A stretch of 64,000 nt of DNA, taken from NCBI RefSeq assembly GCF_036032445.1, contig NZ_CP107932.1, positions 5,582,501 to 5,646,500 on the forward strand, given 5' to 3'. Positions 7,531 to 16,967 of the stretch are shown here, piece by piece (positions within the stretch are counted from its first letter, which is position 1; the number at the start of each line of letters is the position of its first letter). The notes beneath the pieces are model-generated. The model made no database searches. It was given only the letters and a program-made list of their open reading frames with translations, and had not been told where the DNA came from. The stretch comes from Nocardia sp. NBC_00416. Its GTDB lineage: Bacteria; Actinomycetota; Actinomycetes; Mycobacteriales; Mycobacteriaceae. The position numbers and the translations under genes are program-made.

Positions 7531-7985
7531 ACGGCCCGGTCGGCCTCGCGGTGGCGGCTGTCCGGCGGGCGGCCCTGGTCCGGCGAACCAGGTGGACCGC
7601 ACGGGCCGGGTGGCAGGCGCGACCACAGCTCCCGTCGCGGGAGGACGGCTCGGCGACGGTTACCGCCTGCCTCGCGCTAGCGGCACTGCTCGTGTCGACG
7701 GTGCTCATCATGAATTTCGGGGCAGTGGTGGTGGGTCGGCACCGGGCGCAGACAGCGGCGGATCTCGCCGCATTGGCCGCGGCGGGTGAACTCCGGTACG
7801 GCGCGGAAGCCGGATGCGCGGCCGCGGAAAGGCTGGGGAGGCAGATGAAAGCCCGGGTCGCACAGTGCGAGATAGCCGGTTGGGATGCAGTGATCTTGAT
7901 AGAAGAAAAAGTACCGATGGGTCCGTTCGGGATGCGGAGTATGCGAGCGGTTGCGCGTGCCGGGCCGGTCGAAGAAGCGAAGTGA
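7527..7985 (+). CDS. TadG/TadE-like secreted or membrane protein (Rv3654c-type)
   Basis: A 152-residue protein whose GTG overlaps the preceding stop (GTGA). A basic leader of about 45 residues precedes EDGSATVTACLALAALLVSTVLIMNFGAVVVG, a TadE-type anchor, then HRAQTAADLAALAAAGELRYG, the region shared with TadG-like helicase/secretion neighbourhood proteins. The rest is a short extracytoplasmic domain with two cysteines (AEAGCAAAERL and VAQCEIAGW) that could form a disulphide. It ends the tad operon. Confidence 0.78.
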   Translation: MNGPVGLAVAAVRRAALVRRTRWTARAGWQARPQLPSREDGSATVTACLALAALLVSTVLIMNFGAVVVGRHRAQTAADLAALAAAGELRYGAEAGCAAAERLGRQMKARVAQCEIAGWDAVILIEEKVPMGPFGMRSMRAVARAGPVEEAK

Positions 7986-8225
7986 TCGCCCTTTGCCGAA
8001 TTTTGTTAACGACGAATACGGCATTCGCTTAGCTACGGCAATTAATTACCCGTTACTCGAATTAATCATTCGTTCTGGAATTGATACGAAGACCCTAGCC
8101 GTAGCTAACTATCAATCCTTTGGCAACAATTCAGTTAATATGATGCTTATCCTCTTAAATCTGGCGGCCGGCCGGGGTACTGTGCGCCGCCGCCGTGCAG
8201 CGGCAACGACCTGACCACCGGGTTT
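7986..8225. other. AT-rich palindromic gap between convergent genes
   Basis: Roughly 8000-8170 is strikingly AT-rich for this genome and separates the convergent tad operon and helicase gene. It contains an 11-bp perfect inverted repeat, TTAGCTACGGC (8029-8039) and GCCGTAGCTAA (8098-8108). It also has the small palindromes CGAATACGGCATTCG (8013-8027) and CGAATTAATCATTCG (8058-8072). I see no supportable gene. A double terminator or a protein-binding site such as Lsr2 are the plausible roles. Confidence 0.5.
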
Positions 8226-10592
8226 TCATATCGATAGAGTTCCGCTATGGCTCGGTTCAGCGAACTCGGCCAGAATCGCCGTCAACAATCTGATCGCGCC
8301 TGCCTTGTCGAGCGGCTCATTGCCGTTCCCGCACTTGGGCGACTGCACGCAGGACGGGCAGCCGCTCGGGCAGGAACACGCGTTTACGGCGGCGAGTGTG
8401 GCGCCGAGCCAGCGCCGCAGCATGCTGTAGCCACGTTCGGCGAACCCGGCACCGCCGGCCTGACCGTCGTAGACGAAAACCGTGGGGCGGCCGGTATCGG
8501 GATGCAAAGCCGTGGAAACGCCCCCGATATCCCATCGATCACACGTCGCCACCAGCGGCAACAGCCCGATCGCCGCGTGCTCGGCGGCGTGCAGCGCACC
8601 GGGGACGGCGGTGGCGCCGATTCCGGCGCGGTCCAGCAGTTGCGGGGTCACCGTATAGAGCACTGCGGTAGTGGGCAGCGTTTGCTCCGGCAGGTCGAGT
8701 TCGACCAGGTCGAGAACCTCGCCGGTCACCAGGGTGCGTAGGTATCCCACAACGCGGCTCCGCACGGTGACTGTCGCGAAGGCGGCGGTGACCTGCCCGA
8801 ATGCCACGGTCTCGCGTACCGAGTCGATGGTCAGGGAGGTGGTCTGGCGGGCACTTGTCGTCCAGCCCGGGGTCTCGGCGCGGACCAGTGCGACGCCACC
8901 CTCGACGTCCAGCTCCTCGACCAGATAGCTCTCGCCCTGGTGCAGATGGACCGCCCCCTCGTGCAGGGTGGCAAGAGCCCGCTCCGCGTCCGCGGTACCC
9001 AGCAGCCGCCCCGTCTCGGCGACCACGATTGCGATCTGGCCGCCGATTCCGCCACGAACGTCGACGGCATCGTGGGGCGGTTCGGCGGCGGTATAGAACC
9101 AACGGGGTCCGCCGTCCGCTTCCCGGCGGCGAACAAGGCCCAGACCTGCGAGTTCGGTGAGGACCGGGTGTGCGCCCAGCCGTTCGGCCTCGTCGTCCTC
9201 GATCGGCAGTTCCATGGCTGCGCACAGCAGCTGCGGGCCCAGGACATAGGGATTCGCGGGGTCGATGATGCTTGCTTCGGCCGGACGGTCGAGCAGGGCA
9301 TCGGGATGATGCACCAGGAAGGTGTCCAAAGGGTCGTCACGCGCGACGAGCAGGGCCAACGCCCCCTGCGTACGCCGTCCGGCTCGCCCGATCTGCTGCC
9401 GGAACGAGGCCACCGTCCCGGGGAATCCGGCGAGGACCACCGCGTCCAGACCGGCGATGTCCACGCCCAATTCCAGGGCATTCGTCGTCGCCGCGGCCAG
9501 GATCGACCCGTCCGCGAGGCCGGCTTCGAGGGCCCGCCGGTCTTCGGGCAGATAACCGCCGCGATAGGCGGCCACCCGTTCCGCCAGCTCGGGGTCGATC
9601 TCCGCGAGTCGCTGGCGGGTGTGCACCGCGATGAGCTCCGCTGCGCGGCGTGATCGCGCGAACGTGAGGGTCCGCGCGCCTTCCAGGACCAGGTCGGCCG
9701 TGATCCGGGCCGCCTCCGTGGTCGCGCCCAACCGCACCGGTGCACCGTTCTCGCTGGTCACCGAGGTGAGCAGCGGGGGTTCCCAGAACGCGACGGTGCG
9801 TGGTCCGCGCGGCGAGCCGTCCTCGGTGACCGCCACACAGTCGGCGCCGATCAGGCGGGATGCCGATCGCGCCGGATCGGCGGCCGTCGCGGAGCAGAGC
9901 ACGAATACCGGGTCCGCGCCGTAGTGGGCGGCCAGCCGCTGTAGTCGGCGCAGGACCAGCGCCACCTGGGAGCCGAACACGCCCCGGTAGGCGTGGCATT
10001 CGTCGACGATCACGTAGCGCAACCGGCGAAACAGCCGTGACCAGCGGTGATGTGATCTCAATAGGCTCAGATGCAGCATGTCCGGGTTGGTGAACAGCCA
10101 GCGGGCCTCGGCTCGCACCCATTGCCTGATATCCGTCGGAGTATCGCCGTCGTAGGCGGCGACCGGAATCCGGCGCAAAGATCCGTGCCCGGTCAGTTCG
10201 CCGACCATCCGGAGCTGATCGGCGGCAAGTGCCTTGGTCGGGGCCAGATAAAGGGCTGTCGCCCGCGGGTCCTCGAGTAATTCTGTGAGCACCGGAAGCT
10301 GATAGCCCAGCGATTTTCCGGACGCGGTGCCGGTGGAGACCACGACGTGCTGCCCGCCGGCGGCGAGATCGGCAGTGGTCGCCTGGTGGCTCCACGGGGC
10401 CTCGATACCTACTGCACGCAGTGCGTCCACGACCTCGGGCGCTGCCCACGCGGGCCATCCGGTTGTCACAGCGGCGCGGGCCGGGATCTCGGTGATATGC
10501 GTCAGCCGCGGATCCGTGGCCGGAACGCCGTCCAGGACACGATTGAGCAACGATCGACCGTAGGTCGGTTCGGTGCGGGTCTCGCGAGTCAT
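8226..10592 (-). CDS. DEAD/DEAH-box helicase with C-terminal DUF1998 cysteine cluster
   Basis: A 788-residue superfamily 2 helicase. Helicase motifs in order are ASGKSLGYQLP (I), LYLAPTKALAADQLR (Ia), VIVDECHAYRG (II) and LCSATAADP (III). In the second RecA domain come TNALELGVDIAGLD (V) and QQIGRAGRR (VI). The C-terminus has CSCPSGCPSCVQSPKCGNGNEPLDKAGA, the four-cysteine MZB/DUF1998 zinc-binding signature. The family includes Hrq1/MrfA-type DNA repair helicases and Rv3649. I used the Met at 10592 (MTRETRTEPTYG) because the 26 residues upstream look non-coding and an AGAGCAGG element precedes it. Confidence 0.9.
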   Translation of the reverse strand: MTRETRTEPTYGRSLLNRVLDGVPATDPRLTHITEIPARAAVTTGWPAWAAPEVVDALRAVGIEAPWSHQATTADLAAGGQHVVVSTGTASGKSLGYQLPVLTELLEDPRATALYLAPTKALAADQLRMVGELTGHGSLRRIPVAAYDGDTPTDIRQWVRAEARWLFTNPDMLHLSLLRSHHRWSRLFRRLRYVIVDECHAYRGVFGSQVALVLRRLQRLAAHYGADPVFVLCSATAADPARSASRLIGADCVAVTEDGSPRGPRTVAFWEPPLLTSVTSENGAPVRLGATTEAARITADLVLEGARTLTFARSRRAAELIAVHTRQRLAEIDPELAERVAAYRGGYLPEDRRALEAGLADGSILAAATTNALELGVDIAGLDAVVLAGFPGTVASFRQQIGRAGRRTQGALALLVARDDPLDTFLVHHPDALLDRPAEASIIDPANPYVLGPQLLCAAMELPIEDDEAERLGAHPVLTELAGLGLVRRREADGGPRWFYTAAEPPHDAVDVRGGIGGQIAIVVAETGRLLGTADAERALATLHEGAVHLHQGESYLVEELDVEGGVALVRAETPGWTTSARQTTSLTIDSVRETVAFGQVTAAFATVTVRSRVVGYLRTLVTGEVLDLVELDLPEQTLPTTAVLYTVTPQLLDRAGIGATAVPGALHAAEHAAIGLLPLVATCDRWDIGGVSTALHPDTGRPTVFVYDGQAGGAGFAERGYSMLRRWLGATLAAVNACSCPSGCPSCVQSPKCGNGNEPLDKAGAIRLLTAILAEFAEPSHSGTLSI

Positions 10593-11025
10593 GCCGGCCT
10601 GCTCTCCAGGTCGCCGAAAGATGTGAAACGCTGCCGTCCGCGTGCCACCACCTGCGGGTTCGATACCCAATAGCGATCTGGGTCACAGGCGGGTACTCGG
10701 TCCGGTGGCTGGTTATCGGTAGGCAAACATACCGGAAGTACAGATTTGGGCAGGCAATCCCTTACTCCCGCATTCGCTAGATCATTTTTTTTGCAAATTG
10801 TCGGTAACTCCGCTGTCGAATTTCCCAAAGACATGGTTCACTGGTTCTCGGTCGCAAGCTTCTGTGTTCGAGGGACGGATGCAAAGTCCAAACCCTGGCA
10901 GGATCGATGTTGCGAACGGCATACGAAGGCCCCCTATGGGAGTCCAGAGTACAGCCGGTCGGAACAGGCCCGGTGGACGAAACCCAGTTGTCCGCCGTTC
11001 CGAGTAAGAAAAGAGAAGGAACAGA
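10593..11025 (+). other. Long upstream region of cspA
   Basis: This 433-bp gap between the divergent helicase gene and cspA holds no ORF I trust. It contains an unusual run of eight T followed by TTGCAAATTG near 10790. The cspA Shine-Dalgarno AGAGAAGGAA ends 4 nt before its ATG. A long structured 5' leader is common for cold-shock genes, but I cannot place the promoter. Confidence 0.35.
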
Positions 11026-11232
11026 ATGGCACAGGGAACTGTGAAGTGGTTCAACGCGGAGAAGGGCTTCGGCTTCATCGCGCCCGAGGACGGCTCTGCG
11101 GACGTCTTCGTCCACTATTCCGAGATCCAGGGTTCGGGATTCCGTACCCTCGAAGAAAACCAGAAGGTCGAGTTCGAGGTTGGTCAGGGTACCAAGGGCC
11201 CGCAGGCCACCGGAGTTCGCGCGCTCAGCTGA
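11026..11232 (+). CDS. cspA: Cold-shock protein CspA
   Basis: A 68-residue single cold-shock domain protein. RNP1 is [10 protein letters not shown] and RNP2 is DVFVHYSEI; it begins [14 protein letters not shown]. It binds single-stranded RNA/DNA and melts mRNA structure. Length is standard. It has its own Shine-Dalgarno and is closed by a strong hairpin, so it is monocistronic. Order (helicase - cspA - topA) matches Rv3649-Rv3648c-Rv3646c. Confidence 0.97.
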   Translation: MAQGTVKWFNAEKGFGFIAPEDGSADVFVHYSEIQGSGFRTLEENQKVEFEVGQGTKGPQATGVRALS

Positions 11233-11248
11233 GCGAGTGCAACCCCCA

Positions 11249-11288
11249 GTTCGTCCCTCGCATCCCGTAACGGGAGCGAGGGACGAAC
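11249..11288. terminator. Strong hairpin terminator after cspA
   Basis: GTTCGTCCCTCGC (11249-11261) pairs perfectly with GCGAGGGACGAAC (11276-11288), and inside it TCCCG pairs with CGGGA around a TAA loop. That gives 18 bp with a single bulged A. There is no T-run, so it could act in both directions. Confidence 0.8.
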
Positions 11289-11901
11289 TATATGTGGAGT
11301 ATGCGTACCTCCGGATCCGCTTCGACCATGCGTTCTTCGCGTAGCCGGGCCACAGGCGCGGCCATCCGCTCGCCGCGTGGCCGGGTATACGTTCCGTCCG
11401 CACTCGCTGGGCCACGGATTTCGGCCGAGCGCGCGCCGCGCTCCCGGCCGTCCGTTCCGGCCCGGTGCTCTGACGGGATGCGGACCGCATGGGTACGCCC
11501 TATCCGATCTTCCGCGCCGGACAGAGGCGCACCGCACGCCCCCGTGACGACACCCGGAGGCTTCCTGTCTGTTCCCGAGCCGGTTGTGCTCGCACCTCGC
11601 TCAGCTGTCTCCGGCGTGGTTTGCGCCACGCGCGGGCCGACGCCCGATTGGCCTCCACGCACACCGGTCAGTGCGATGCCAAGTGGATTTGTGACGCACC
11701 GTGCGTGCCGGCCGGTAGCGCGGCACTGCATACTGAACGTCATCGACGCGCCATCGCCCGATGGTCGCAACCGCTCGACCAGTCGCCGCGTCAAGGTATA
11801 AACGTGTCTGGTGGTGATGTAGACCGTCACCATCTGCTCATTCAGCCGCGTCCCGCGCCCCCAGCGGCGCTTCGCGGGTCGAGAAGGAAAGGGATTCGCC
11901 G
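11289..11901. other. Gene-poor stretch before topA
   Basis: About 610 bp without a supportable gene. A minus-strand frame ending at 11288 (C-terminus VARLREERMVEADPEVRILHI) looks protein-like over its last 20 codons only, and a plus-strand frame 11292-11801 has the wrong positional GC pattern. M. tuberculosis has a conserved hypothetical gene (Rv3647c) here on the topA strand; I could not recognise an equivalent. The topA Shine-Dalgarno GAGAAGGAAAGG lies at 11881-11892. Confidence 0.4.
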
Positions 11902-14817
11902 GTGGCAACACGAGACCGAAACGCAGCCGAGGCGGGTCGTCCCGTGCGTCGTCTCGTCATTGTCGAATCACCGACCAAGGCTCGAAAAATCGCCCCCTAC
12001 CTGGGGCGGAACTATACAGTCGAGGCTTCCGTCGGCCATATCCGCGACCTGCCGCGGGGTGCGGCCGACGTGCCGGCCAAATACAAGGGTCAGGACTGGG
12101 CGCGCCTCGGCGTGGACGTCAACAACGACTTCGAACCCATCTACGTGGTGAGCCCGGACAAGAAGAGCAAGGTCACCGAACTCAAGAGCTTGCTCGCCGA
12201 CGCCGATGAGCTGTATCTGGCCACCGACCCCGACCGGGAGGGTGAGGCCATCGCCTGGCACCTCCTGGAGACACTGAAACCCAAGGTCCCGGTTCGGCGG
12301 ATGGTGTTCCACGAGATCACCGAGCCCGCGATCCGGGCGGCCGCCGCCGATACCCGTGACCTGGACAACGACCTGGTCGACGCGCAGGAAACCCGCCGCA
12401 TCCTGGACCGTCTGTACGGCTACGAGGTCAGTCCGGTGCTGTGGAAGAAGGTGATGCCGCGCCTGTCGGCGGGCCGGGTGCAGTCGGTCGCGACCAGGGT
12501 GGTCGTGCAGCGTGAACGGGAACGGATGGCGTTCCGCTCGGCCGAGTACTGGGATATCGCGGCGAGACTGGATGCGGGCGGGGCTACCGACACCGCCAAT
12601 CCGCGGGTGTTCTCCGCGCGACTGGTCGATGTCGACGGATCCCGGGTGGCCACCGGCCGTGATTTCGGATCCGACGGCCGGCTCAAGGCCGACTCCCGGG
12701 CGATGGTCCTGGACGAATCCCGCGCCCGCCGGTTGGCCGAGGCATTGCAGGGTGCCGACCTGGTGGTCACCTCCGCCGAATCCAAGCCTTACACGCGCAA
12801 ACCCTATGCGCCGTTCATGACGTCCACGCTGCAGCAGGAGGCCGGCCGCAAATTGCGGTTCACCTCGGAACGCACCATGCGCACCGCGCAGCGGTTGTAC
12901 GAGAACGGCTACATCACCTATATGCGTACCGACTCGACCACGCTGTCGGAGTCGGCGATCAATGCCGCGCGTAACCAGGCCACTCAGCTGTACGGGGCCG
13001 AGTTCGTACACCCCACCGCACGGCAGTACACCCGCAAGGTGAAGAACGCGCAGGAAGCACACGAGGCGATCCGCCCCGCCGGTGATACCTTCGCCACTCC
13101 CGGACAGTTGCACGCGCGGCTGGACACCGACGAGTTCAGGCTCTACGAGCTGATCTGGCAGCGCACAGTAGCGTCGCAGATGGCCGATGCCCGGGGCACG
13201 ACCCTGACTCTGCGGATCACCGGTACCGCCGGCACCGGCGAGCAGTGCGTGTTCTCCGCGTCCGGTCGCACCATCACTTTCCCGGGCTTCCTGAAGGCCT
13301 ACGTGGAGAGCGTCGACGAGGAGGCCGGCGGCCAGTCCGACGACGCTGAAACCCGGCTGCCGCAGCTGGACGAGGGCGAGGGTGTCACAGCGGTCGAGCT
13401 GAACCCCGACGGGCACAGCACCAATCCGCCCGCGCGGTACACCGAGGCGTCGCTGATCAAGACACTGGAAGAGCTCGGTATCGGGCGCCCCTCCACGTAT
13501 TCGTCGATCATCAAAACCATCCTGGACCGTGGTTACGTCTACAAACGGGGTAGCGCGCTGGTGCCGTCCTGGGTGGCGTTCTCGGTGACCGGGCTGCTGG
13601 AGCAATATTTCGGCCGGTTGGTCGACTTCGATTTCACCGCGGCCATGGAAGACGATCTGGATGCGATCGCCGGCGGCCGTGCCCGGCGCGGAAACTGGCT
13701 GTCCAGCTTCTACTTCGGCGGTGACGACGGTGCCGAAGGGTCGGTCGCGCGGTCCGGCGGGTTGAAGAAAATGGTCGGTGAGCGCCTCGACGATATCGAC
13801 GCCCGTGTGATCAACTCCATCAAACTGTTCACCGATGACGCGGATCGCGATGTGGTGGTGCGGGTCGGTCGATACGGGCCGTACCTGGAACGGATGGTCA
13901 CCGACCCCGACAAGCCTGATGCCGAACCGACATCCCAGCGGGCGAACCTGCCCGACGATCTGCCACCGGACGAGTTGACCCCGGAGGTCGCGGAGAAACT
14001 CTTCGCGACACCGCAGGAGGGTCGCACGCTCGGAAACGATCCGTCCAACGGGCACGAGATCGTCGTCAAGGAAGGGCGTTTCGGCCCGTACGTCACCGAG
14101 ATCCTGCCGGAGCCCGAAGAGGACCAGGCGGTGAAGAAGACCGCGAAGAAGACCGGTCCGAAACCGCGCACCGGATCGCTGTTCAAATCCATGGATACAT
14201 CGACGGTCACCTTGGAAGACGCGCTGAAACTGCTGTCGCTGCCCCGGTTGGTGGGTACCGATCCGGCGTCCGGTGAGGAGATCACCGCACAGAACGGTCG
14301 TTACGGGCCCTACTTGAAAAAGGGCACTGATTCCCGGTCGTTGGCCACCGAGGATCAGATCTTCAATGTGACCCTCGACGACGCGCTCAAGCTGTACGCG
14401 GAGCCCAAACGTAGAGGTAGACAGGCCGCGGCAGCCGCGCCGCTTCGGGAACTCGGTAACGACTCCGCCACCGGGAAGCCGATGGTGATCAAGGACGGGC
14501 GCTTCGGGCCCTACGTCACCGACGGTGAGACCAACGCCAGCCTGCGCAAGGGCGACGAAGTGGAGTCCATCACCGACGAACGTGCCTCGGAACTGCTCGC
14601 CGACCGGCGCGCCCGCGGTCCGGTGAAGAAGGTGGCGAAGAAGACCGCCAAGAAGGCTCCGGCCAAGAAGGCCGCCGCGAAGAAGACCACCACTGCGGCG
14701 AAGAAGACGACGACGGCCAAGGCGGCCGCGAAGAAGACGGCCGCGAAGAAGGCCCCGGCCAAGAAGGCGCCGGCGAAGAAGGCCGCGGCGCGTTCGGCGC
14801 CCGAGAGCGGCGAGTAG
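11902..14817 (+). CDS. topA: DNA topoisomerase I
   Basis: A 971-residue type IA topoisomerase that relaxes negative supercoils. The Toprim domain opens with RLVIVESPTKARKIAPYLG and has the acidic metal site in DPDREGEAIAWHLLE. The catalytic tyrosine is Tyr340 in GYITYMRTDSTT. The C-terminal part lacks zinc fingers and has four repeated modules of the G-R-(Y/F)-G-P-Y type (GRYGPYLE, GRFGPYVTE, GRYGPYLKK, GRFGPYVTD). It ends in a tail of about 60 residues rich in KKTAKKAPAKK units, as in mycobacteria, where such tails aid DNA binding. Start GTG 11902 has a good Shine-Dalgarno. Confidence 0.98.
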   Translation: MATRDRNAAEAGRPVRRLVIVESPTKARKIAPYLGRNYTVEASVGHIRDLPRGAADVPAKYKGQDWARLGVDVNNDFEPIYVVSPDKKSKVTELKSLLADADELYLATDPDREGEAIAWHLLETLKPKVPVRRMVFHEITEPAIRAAAADTRDLDNDLVDAQETRRILDRLYGYEVSPVLWKKVMPRLSAGRVQSVATRVVVQRERERMAFRSAEYWDIAARLDAGGATDTANPRVFSARLVDVDGSRVATGRDFGSDGRLKADSRAMVLDESRARRLAEALQGADLVVTSAESKPYTRKPYAPFMTSTLQQEAGRKLRFTSERTMRTAQRLYENGYITYMRTDSTTLSESAINAARNQATQLYGAEFVHPTARQYTRKVKNAQEAHEAIRPAGDTFATPGQLHARLDTDEFRLYELIWQRTVASQMADARGTTLTLRITGTAGTGEQCVFSASGRTITFPGFLKAYVESVDEEAGGQSDDAETRLPQLDEGEGVTAVELNPDGHSTNPPARYTEASLIKTLEELGIGRPSTYSSIIKTILDRGYVYKRGSALVPSWVAFSVTGLLEQYFGRLVDFDFTAAMEDDLDAIAGGRARRGNWLSSFYFGGDDGAEGSVARSGGLKKMVGERLDDIDARVINSIKLFTDDADRDVVVRVGRYGPYLERMVTDPDKPDAEPTSQRANLPDDLPPDELTPEVAEKLFATPQEGRTLGNDPSNGHEIVVKEGRFGPYVTEILPEPEEDQAVKKTAKKTGPKPRTGSLFKSMDTSTVTLEDALKLLSLPRLVGTDPASGEEITAQNGRYGPYLKKGTDSRSLATEDQIFNVTLDDALKLYAEPKRRGRQAAAAAPLRELGNDSATGKPMVIKDGRFGPYVTDGETNASLRKGDEVESITDERASELLADRRARGPVKKVAKKTAKKAPAKKAAAKKTTTAAKKTTTAKAAAKKTAAKKAPAKKAPAKKAAARSAPESGE

Positions 14818-14883
14818 TTCGCGTCTGTCGTACCCCCCACGTAGCGTCGCGCGCGAACACCGTCGAACTGATGAGGAGCGCTG

Positions 14884-15390
14884 ATGGCAGATAGCGGGGA
14901 ACGCGAGGATCTCATCCGGTTGCTCGATGAGCAACGGGAGATGTTCCGGATCACGCTGCGGGGTATCGACGAGGAGCAGGCGCGGCAGCGCACGACCGTC
15001 GGCGACCTGACCCTCGGCGGTCTGCTGCACCATCTGATCCGATGCGAAAGGCAGTGGACCACCGTCCTGGTCGAACGCGACGAGACCGCCGAGCAGAAGT
15101 TGGAAGATTACGACGGCGAGTACGTGATGGGCGACGACGAGACGGTCGTCGGTCTGCTCGCGGAGTGGGAGCGCGTCGCCGCGAACACCGCGGATCTCGT
15201 GCGCACCGTGGACGATTTGGACGCATCGATTCCCACGCCGACGAATCCGTGGGTGCCCGGCCGCGTATGGTGGTCCGCTCGCTTCCTGATCCTGCACATT
15301 CTGCGTGAGATCGCCCACCACAGTGGGCACGCCGATATCATTCGCGAGCAGTTGGACGGGGCGAACACCACAGCCCAGCGCGCTGGCTAA
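14884..15390 (+). CDS. DinB/DUF664 family protein
   Basis: A 168-residue four-helix-bundle protein of the DinB-like superfamily, with histidines placed as metal ligands: LLHHLIRCERQW near residue 50 and HILREIAHHSGHADIIREQL near 140. Such proteins include thiol-dependent transferases acting with bacillithiol or mycothiol; an actinomycete would use mycothiol. It has a GAGGAG Shine-Dalgarno and lies 66 bp after topA and 10 bp before holB. The substrate is unknown. Confidence 0.85.
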   Translation: MADSGEREDLIRLLDEQREMFRITLRGIDEEQARQRTTVGDLTLGGLLHHLIRCERQWTTVLVERDETAEQKLEDYDGEYVMGDDETVVGLLAEWERVAANTADLVRTVDDLDASIPTPTNPWVPGRVWWSARFLILHILREIAHHSGHADIIREQLDGANTTAQRAG

Positions 15391-15400
15391 GGTGGGCGGC

Positions 15401-16591
15401 GTGGTCGGTGTCTTCGAACGTCTCGTGGGTCAGGACTCGGTGGCGGCCGAGTTGACCGATGCCGCGGTCGCCGGACGTACCGGGGTGGCCGAGGGCGCGA
15501 TGACACACTCCTGGCTGTTCACCGGCCCGCCGGGGTCCGGGCGTTCGGTCGCCGCACTGTGTTTCGCGGCCGCCCTGCAGTGCACCGACCCCGACCGGCC
15601 CGGATGCGGACACTGTCACGCCTGCACCACGACGCTGGCCGGAACCCACGGCGACGTTCGGCGGGTGGTGCCCGAGGGGTTGAGCATCTCGACCAGGGAA
15701 ATGCGCGGGATCGTGCAGATCGCGGCCCGCCGCCCCAGCACCGGCCGCTGGCAGGTGGTGGTGATCGAGGACGCCGACCGGCTCACCGAGGCAGCCGGGA
15801 ACGTGCTGCTCAAGGTGGTCGAGGAGCCGCCCGAACGGACCGTGTTCCTGCTGTGCGCGCCGTCGGTGGATCCGGAAGATATCTCGGTGACCCTGCGTTC
15901 CCGCTGCCGGCACGTCCATCTGGTCACCCCCGCGGCCCCCGCGATCGCCCGGGTGCTGCGTGAACACGACGGCCTCGACCCCGAAACCGCGGAGTGGGCG
16001 GCCGCAGTGAGCGGCGGCCATATCGGGCGCGCACGCCGCCTCGCCACCGACGACGAGGCCCGCGATCGCCGCCGCCGCGCCCTCGATCTGGTGTCCGCGG
16101 TGACCCGCGGCACCGGCTACCCGGCGGCCGACGAGTTGGTGAAAACGGCCGAAGACGAGGCGAAACAGCTCAGCGCCGAACGCGACGAGCACGAACGCGA
16201 CGAGCTCGCCACCGCGCTCGGCGCCGGCGGGACGGGCAAGGGAGCGGCGGGCGCCACCCGCGGCTCGGCGGGCGCGCTCAAGGATCTGGAGCGTCGCCAG
16301 AAATCCCGTGCCACCCGCACCGGCCGCGATGCCCTGGATCGTGCCCTGCTCGATATCGCGGGTCTCTACCGCGATGCCCTGGCGGTGAGCTTCGGCGACT
16401 CCGGCGGCATCACCATGACCCACCCGGACCTGGCCGACCGCTCCCGCGACCTGGCCCGCCGAGTCCGCCCCGAAGGTCTGCTCCGCTCGATCGACGCGAT
16501 CCTCGCCTGCCGCGAAGCTCTCGACCAGAACGTTAAACCCCGCTTCGCGGTCGCCGCCATGGCGGCCACCCTCATAGCCGAAACCTCGTGA
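15401..16591 (+). CDS. holB: DNA polymerase III subunit delta'
   Basis: A 396-residue clamp-loader subunit. It begins VVGVFERLVGQDSVAAEL. The Walker A-like loop is GPPGSGRSVAA, with Arg replacing the lysine as is normal in delta' subunits that do not hydrolyse ATP. A zinc-binding cluster follows in CTDPDRPGCGHCHAC. The sensor region is NVLLKVVEEPPERTVFLLCAPS with the SRC box SRCRHVHLV. An Ala/Gly/charged linker lies around residues 240-310, longer than in E. coli. GTG 15401 follows AAGGTGGGCGGC; GTG 15392 is an in-frame alternative. Confidence 0.93.
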   Translation: MVGVFERLVGQDSVAAELTDAAVAGRTGVAEGAMTHSWLFTGPPGSGRSVAALCFAAALQCTDPDRPGCGHCHACTTTLAGTHGDVRRVVPEGLSISTREMRGIVQIAARRPSTGRWQVVVIEDADRLTEAAGNVLLKVVEEPPERTVFLLCAPSVDPEDISVTLRSRCRHVHLVTPAAPAIARVLREHDGLDPETAEWAAAVSGGHIGRARRLATDDEARDRRRRALDLVSAVTRGTGYPAADELVKTAEDEAKQLSAERDEHERDELATALGAGGTGKGAAGATRGSAGALKDLERRQKSRATRTGRDALDRALLDIAGLYRDALAVSFGDSGGITMTHPDLADRSRDLARRVRPEGLLRSIDAILACREALDQNVKPRFAVAAMAATLIAETS

Positions 16592-16624
16592 CCACCCGTT
16601 TTCGCGTTCCCCGGACAGAGAGGA

Positions 16625-16630
16625 TAGACT
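16625..16630 (+). promoter_or_regulatory. Probable -10 of tRNA-Thr
   Basis: TAGACT lies 18 nt before the mature tRNA 5' end, suitable for a short 5' leader. No clear -35 was found. Confidence 0.4.
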
Positions 16631-16648
16631 CGCCACGCCGAACGGCAC

Positions 16649-16721
16649 GCCGCCTTAGCTCAGTCGGTAGAGCGCTTCACTCGTAATGAAAAGGTCAGGA
16701 GTTCGATTCTCCTAGGCGGCT
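16649..16721 (+). tRNA. tRNA-Thr (CGT anticodon)
   Basis: A full cloverleaf. Acceptor stem GCCGCCT pairs with AGGCGGC and the discriminator is T. The D arm is AGCTCAGTCGGTAGAGC, and the anticodon loop CTCGTAA gives CGT, reading ACG. The T arm is AGGAGTTCGATTCTCCT. CCA is not encoded. Confidence 0.97.
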
Positions 16722-16726
16722 CTGTG

Positions 16727-16754
16727 ATCCCCGGTGGCCATCACCGGGGATTTT
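16727..16754 (+). terminator. Intrinsic terminator of tRNA-Thr
   Basis: ATCCCCGGTG (16727-16736) pairs with CACCGGGGAT (16742-16751) over a 5-nt loop, followed by a T-run, 6 nt after the tRNA. Confidence 0.9.
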
Positions 16755-16967
16755 GCTATCCGAGCAGCGAGGATGATGCCTCCGGGGCACCGGATCTCGA
16801 TCGCGTTCGGTCGTGCCAGCGGCGTTCGATCGCCCCCGGTCGAGCCCGATTTCCCGAGTCTTCCCTGTGATCCTGATCTGTGGTGGAACAGGATTCGTGC
16901 TCTGGGCGCTGTAGTGGGGACTGCTGCCTGCCCTGACCGCGTCGGGGAATGCTCGGTCGAGGTGTTT

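Noticed and set aside
7951-8214. 87-residue ORF in the AT-rich gap
   Set aside because: Starts inside the TadG-like gene in another frame, has no Shine-Dalgarno, and its codons do not fit the genome's usage; palindromes explain the stretch better.
11288-11743. Minus-strand ORF between cspA and topA, ending VEADPEVRILHI
   Set aside because: Only the last 20 or so codons have coding-like base composition; most of the frame is Arg/Gly/Pro-rich and its strand is opposite to the gene expected here from mycobacteria.
14630-14814. Simple-sequence expansion or assembly error at the 3' end of topA
   Set aside because: The KKTAKKAPAKK-type tail is a normal feature of actinobacterial topoisomerase I and the frame is intact to the stop.
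11968-15330. 1120-residue open frame antisense to topA
   Set aside because: A shadow ORF caused by high GC; topA on the other strand has every family motif.
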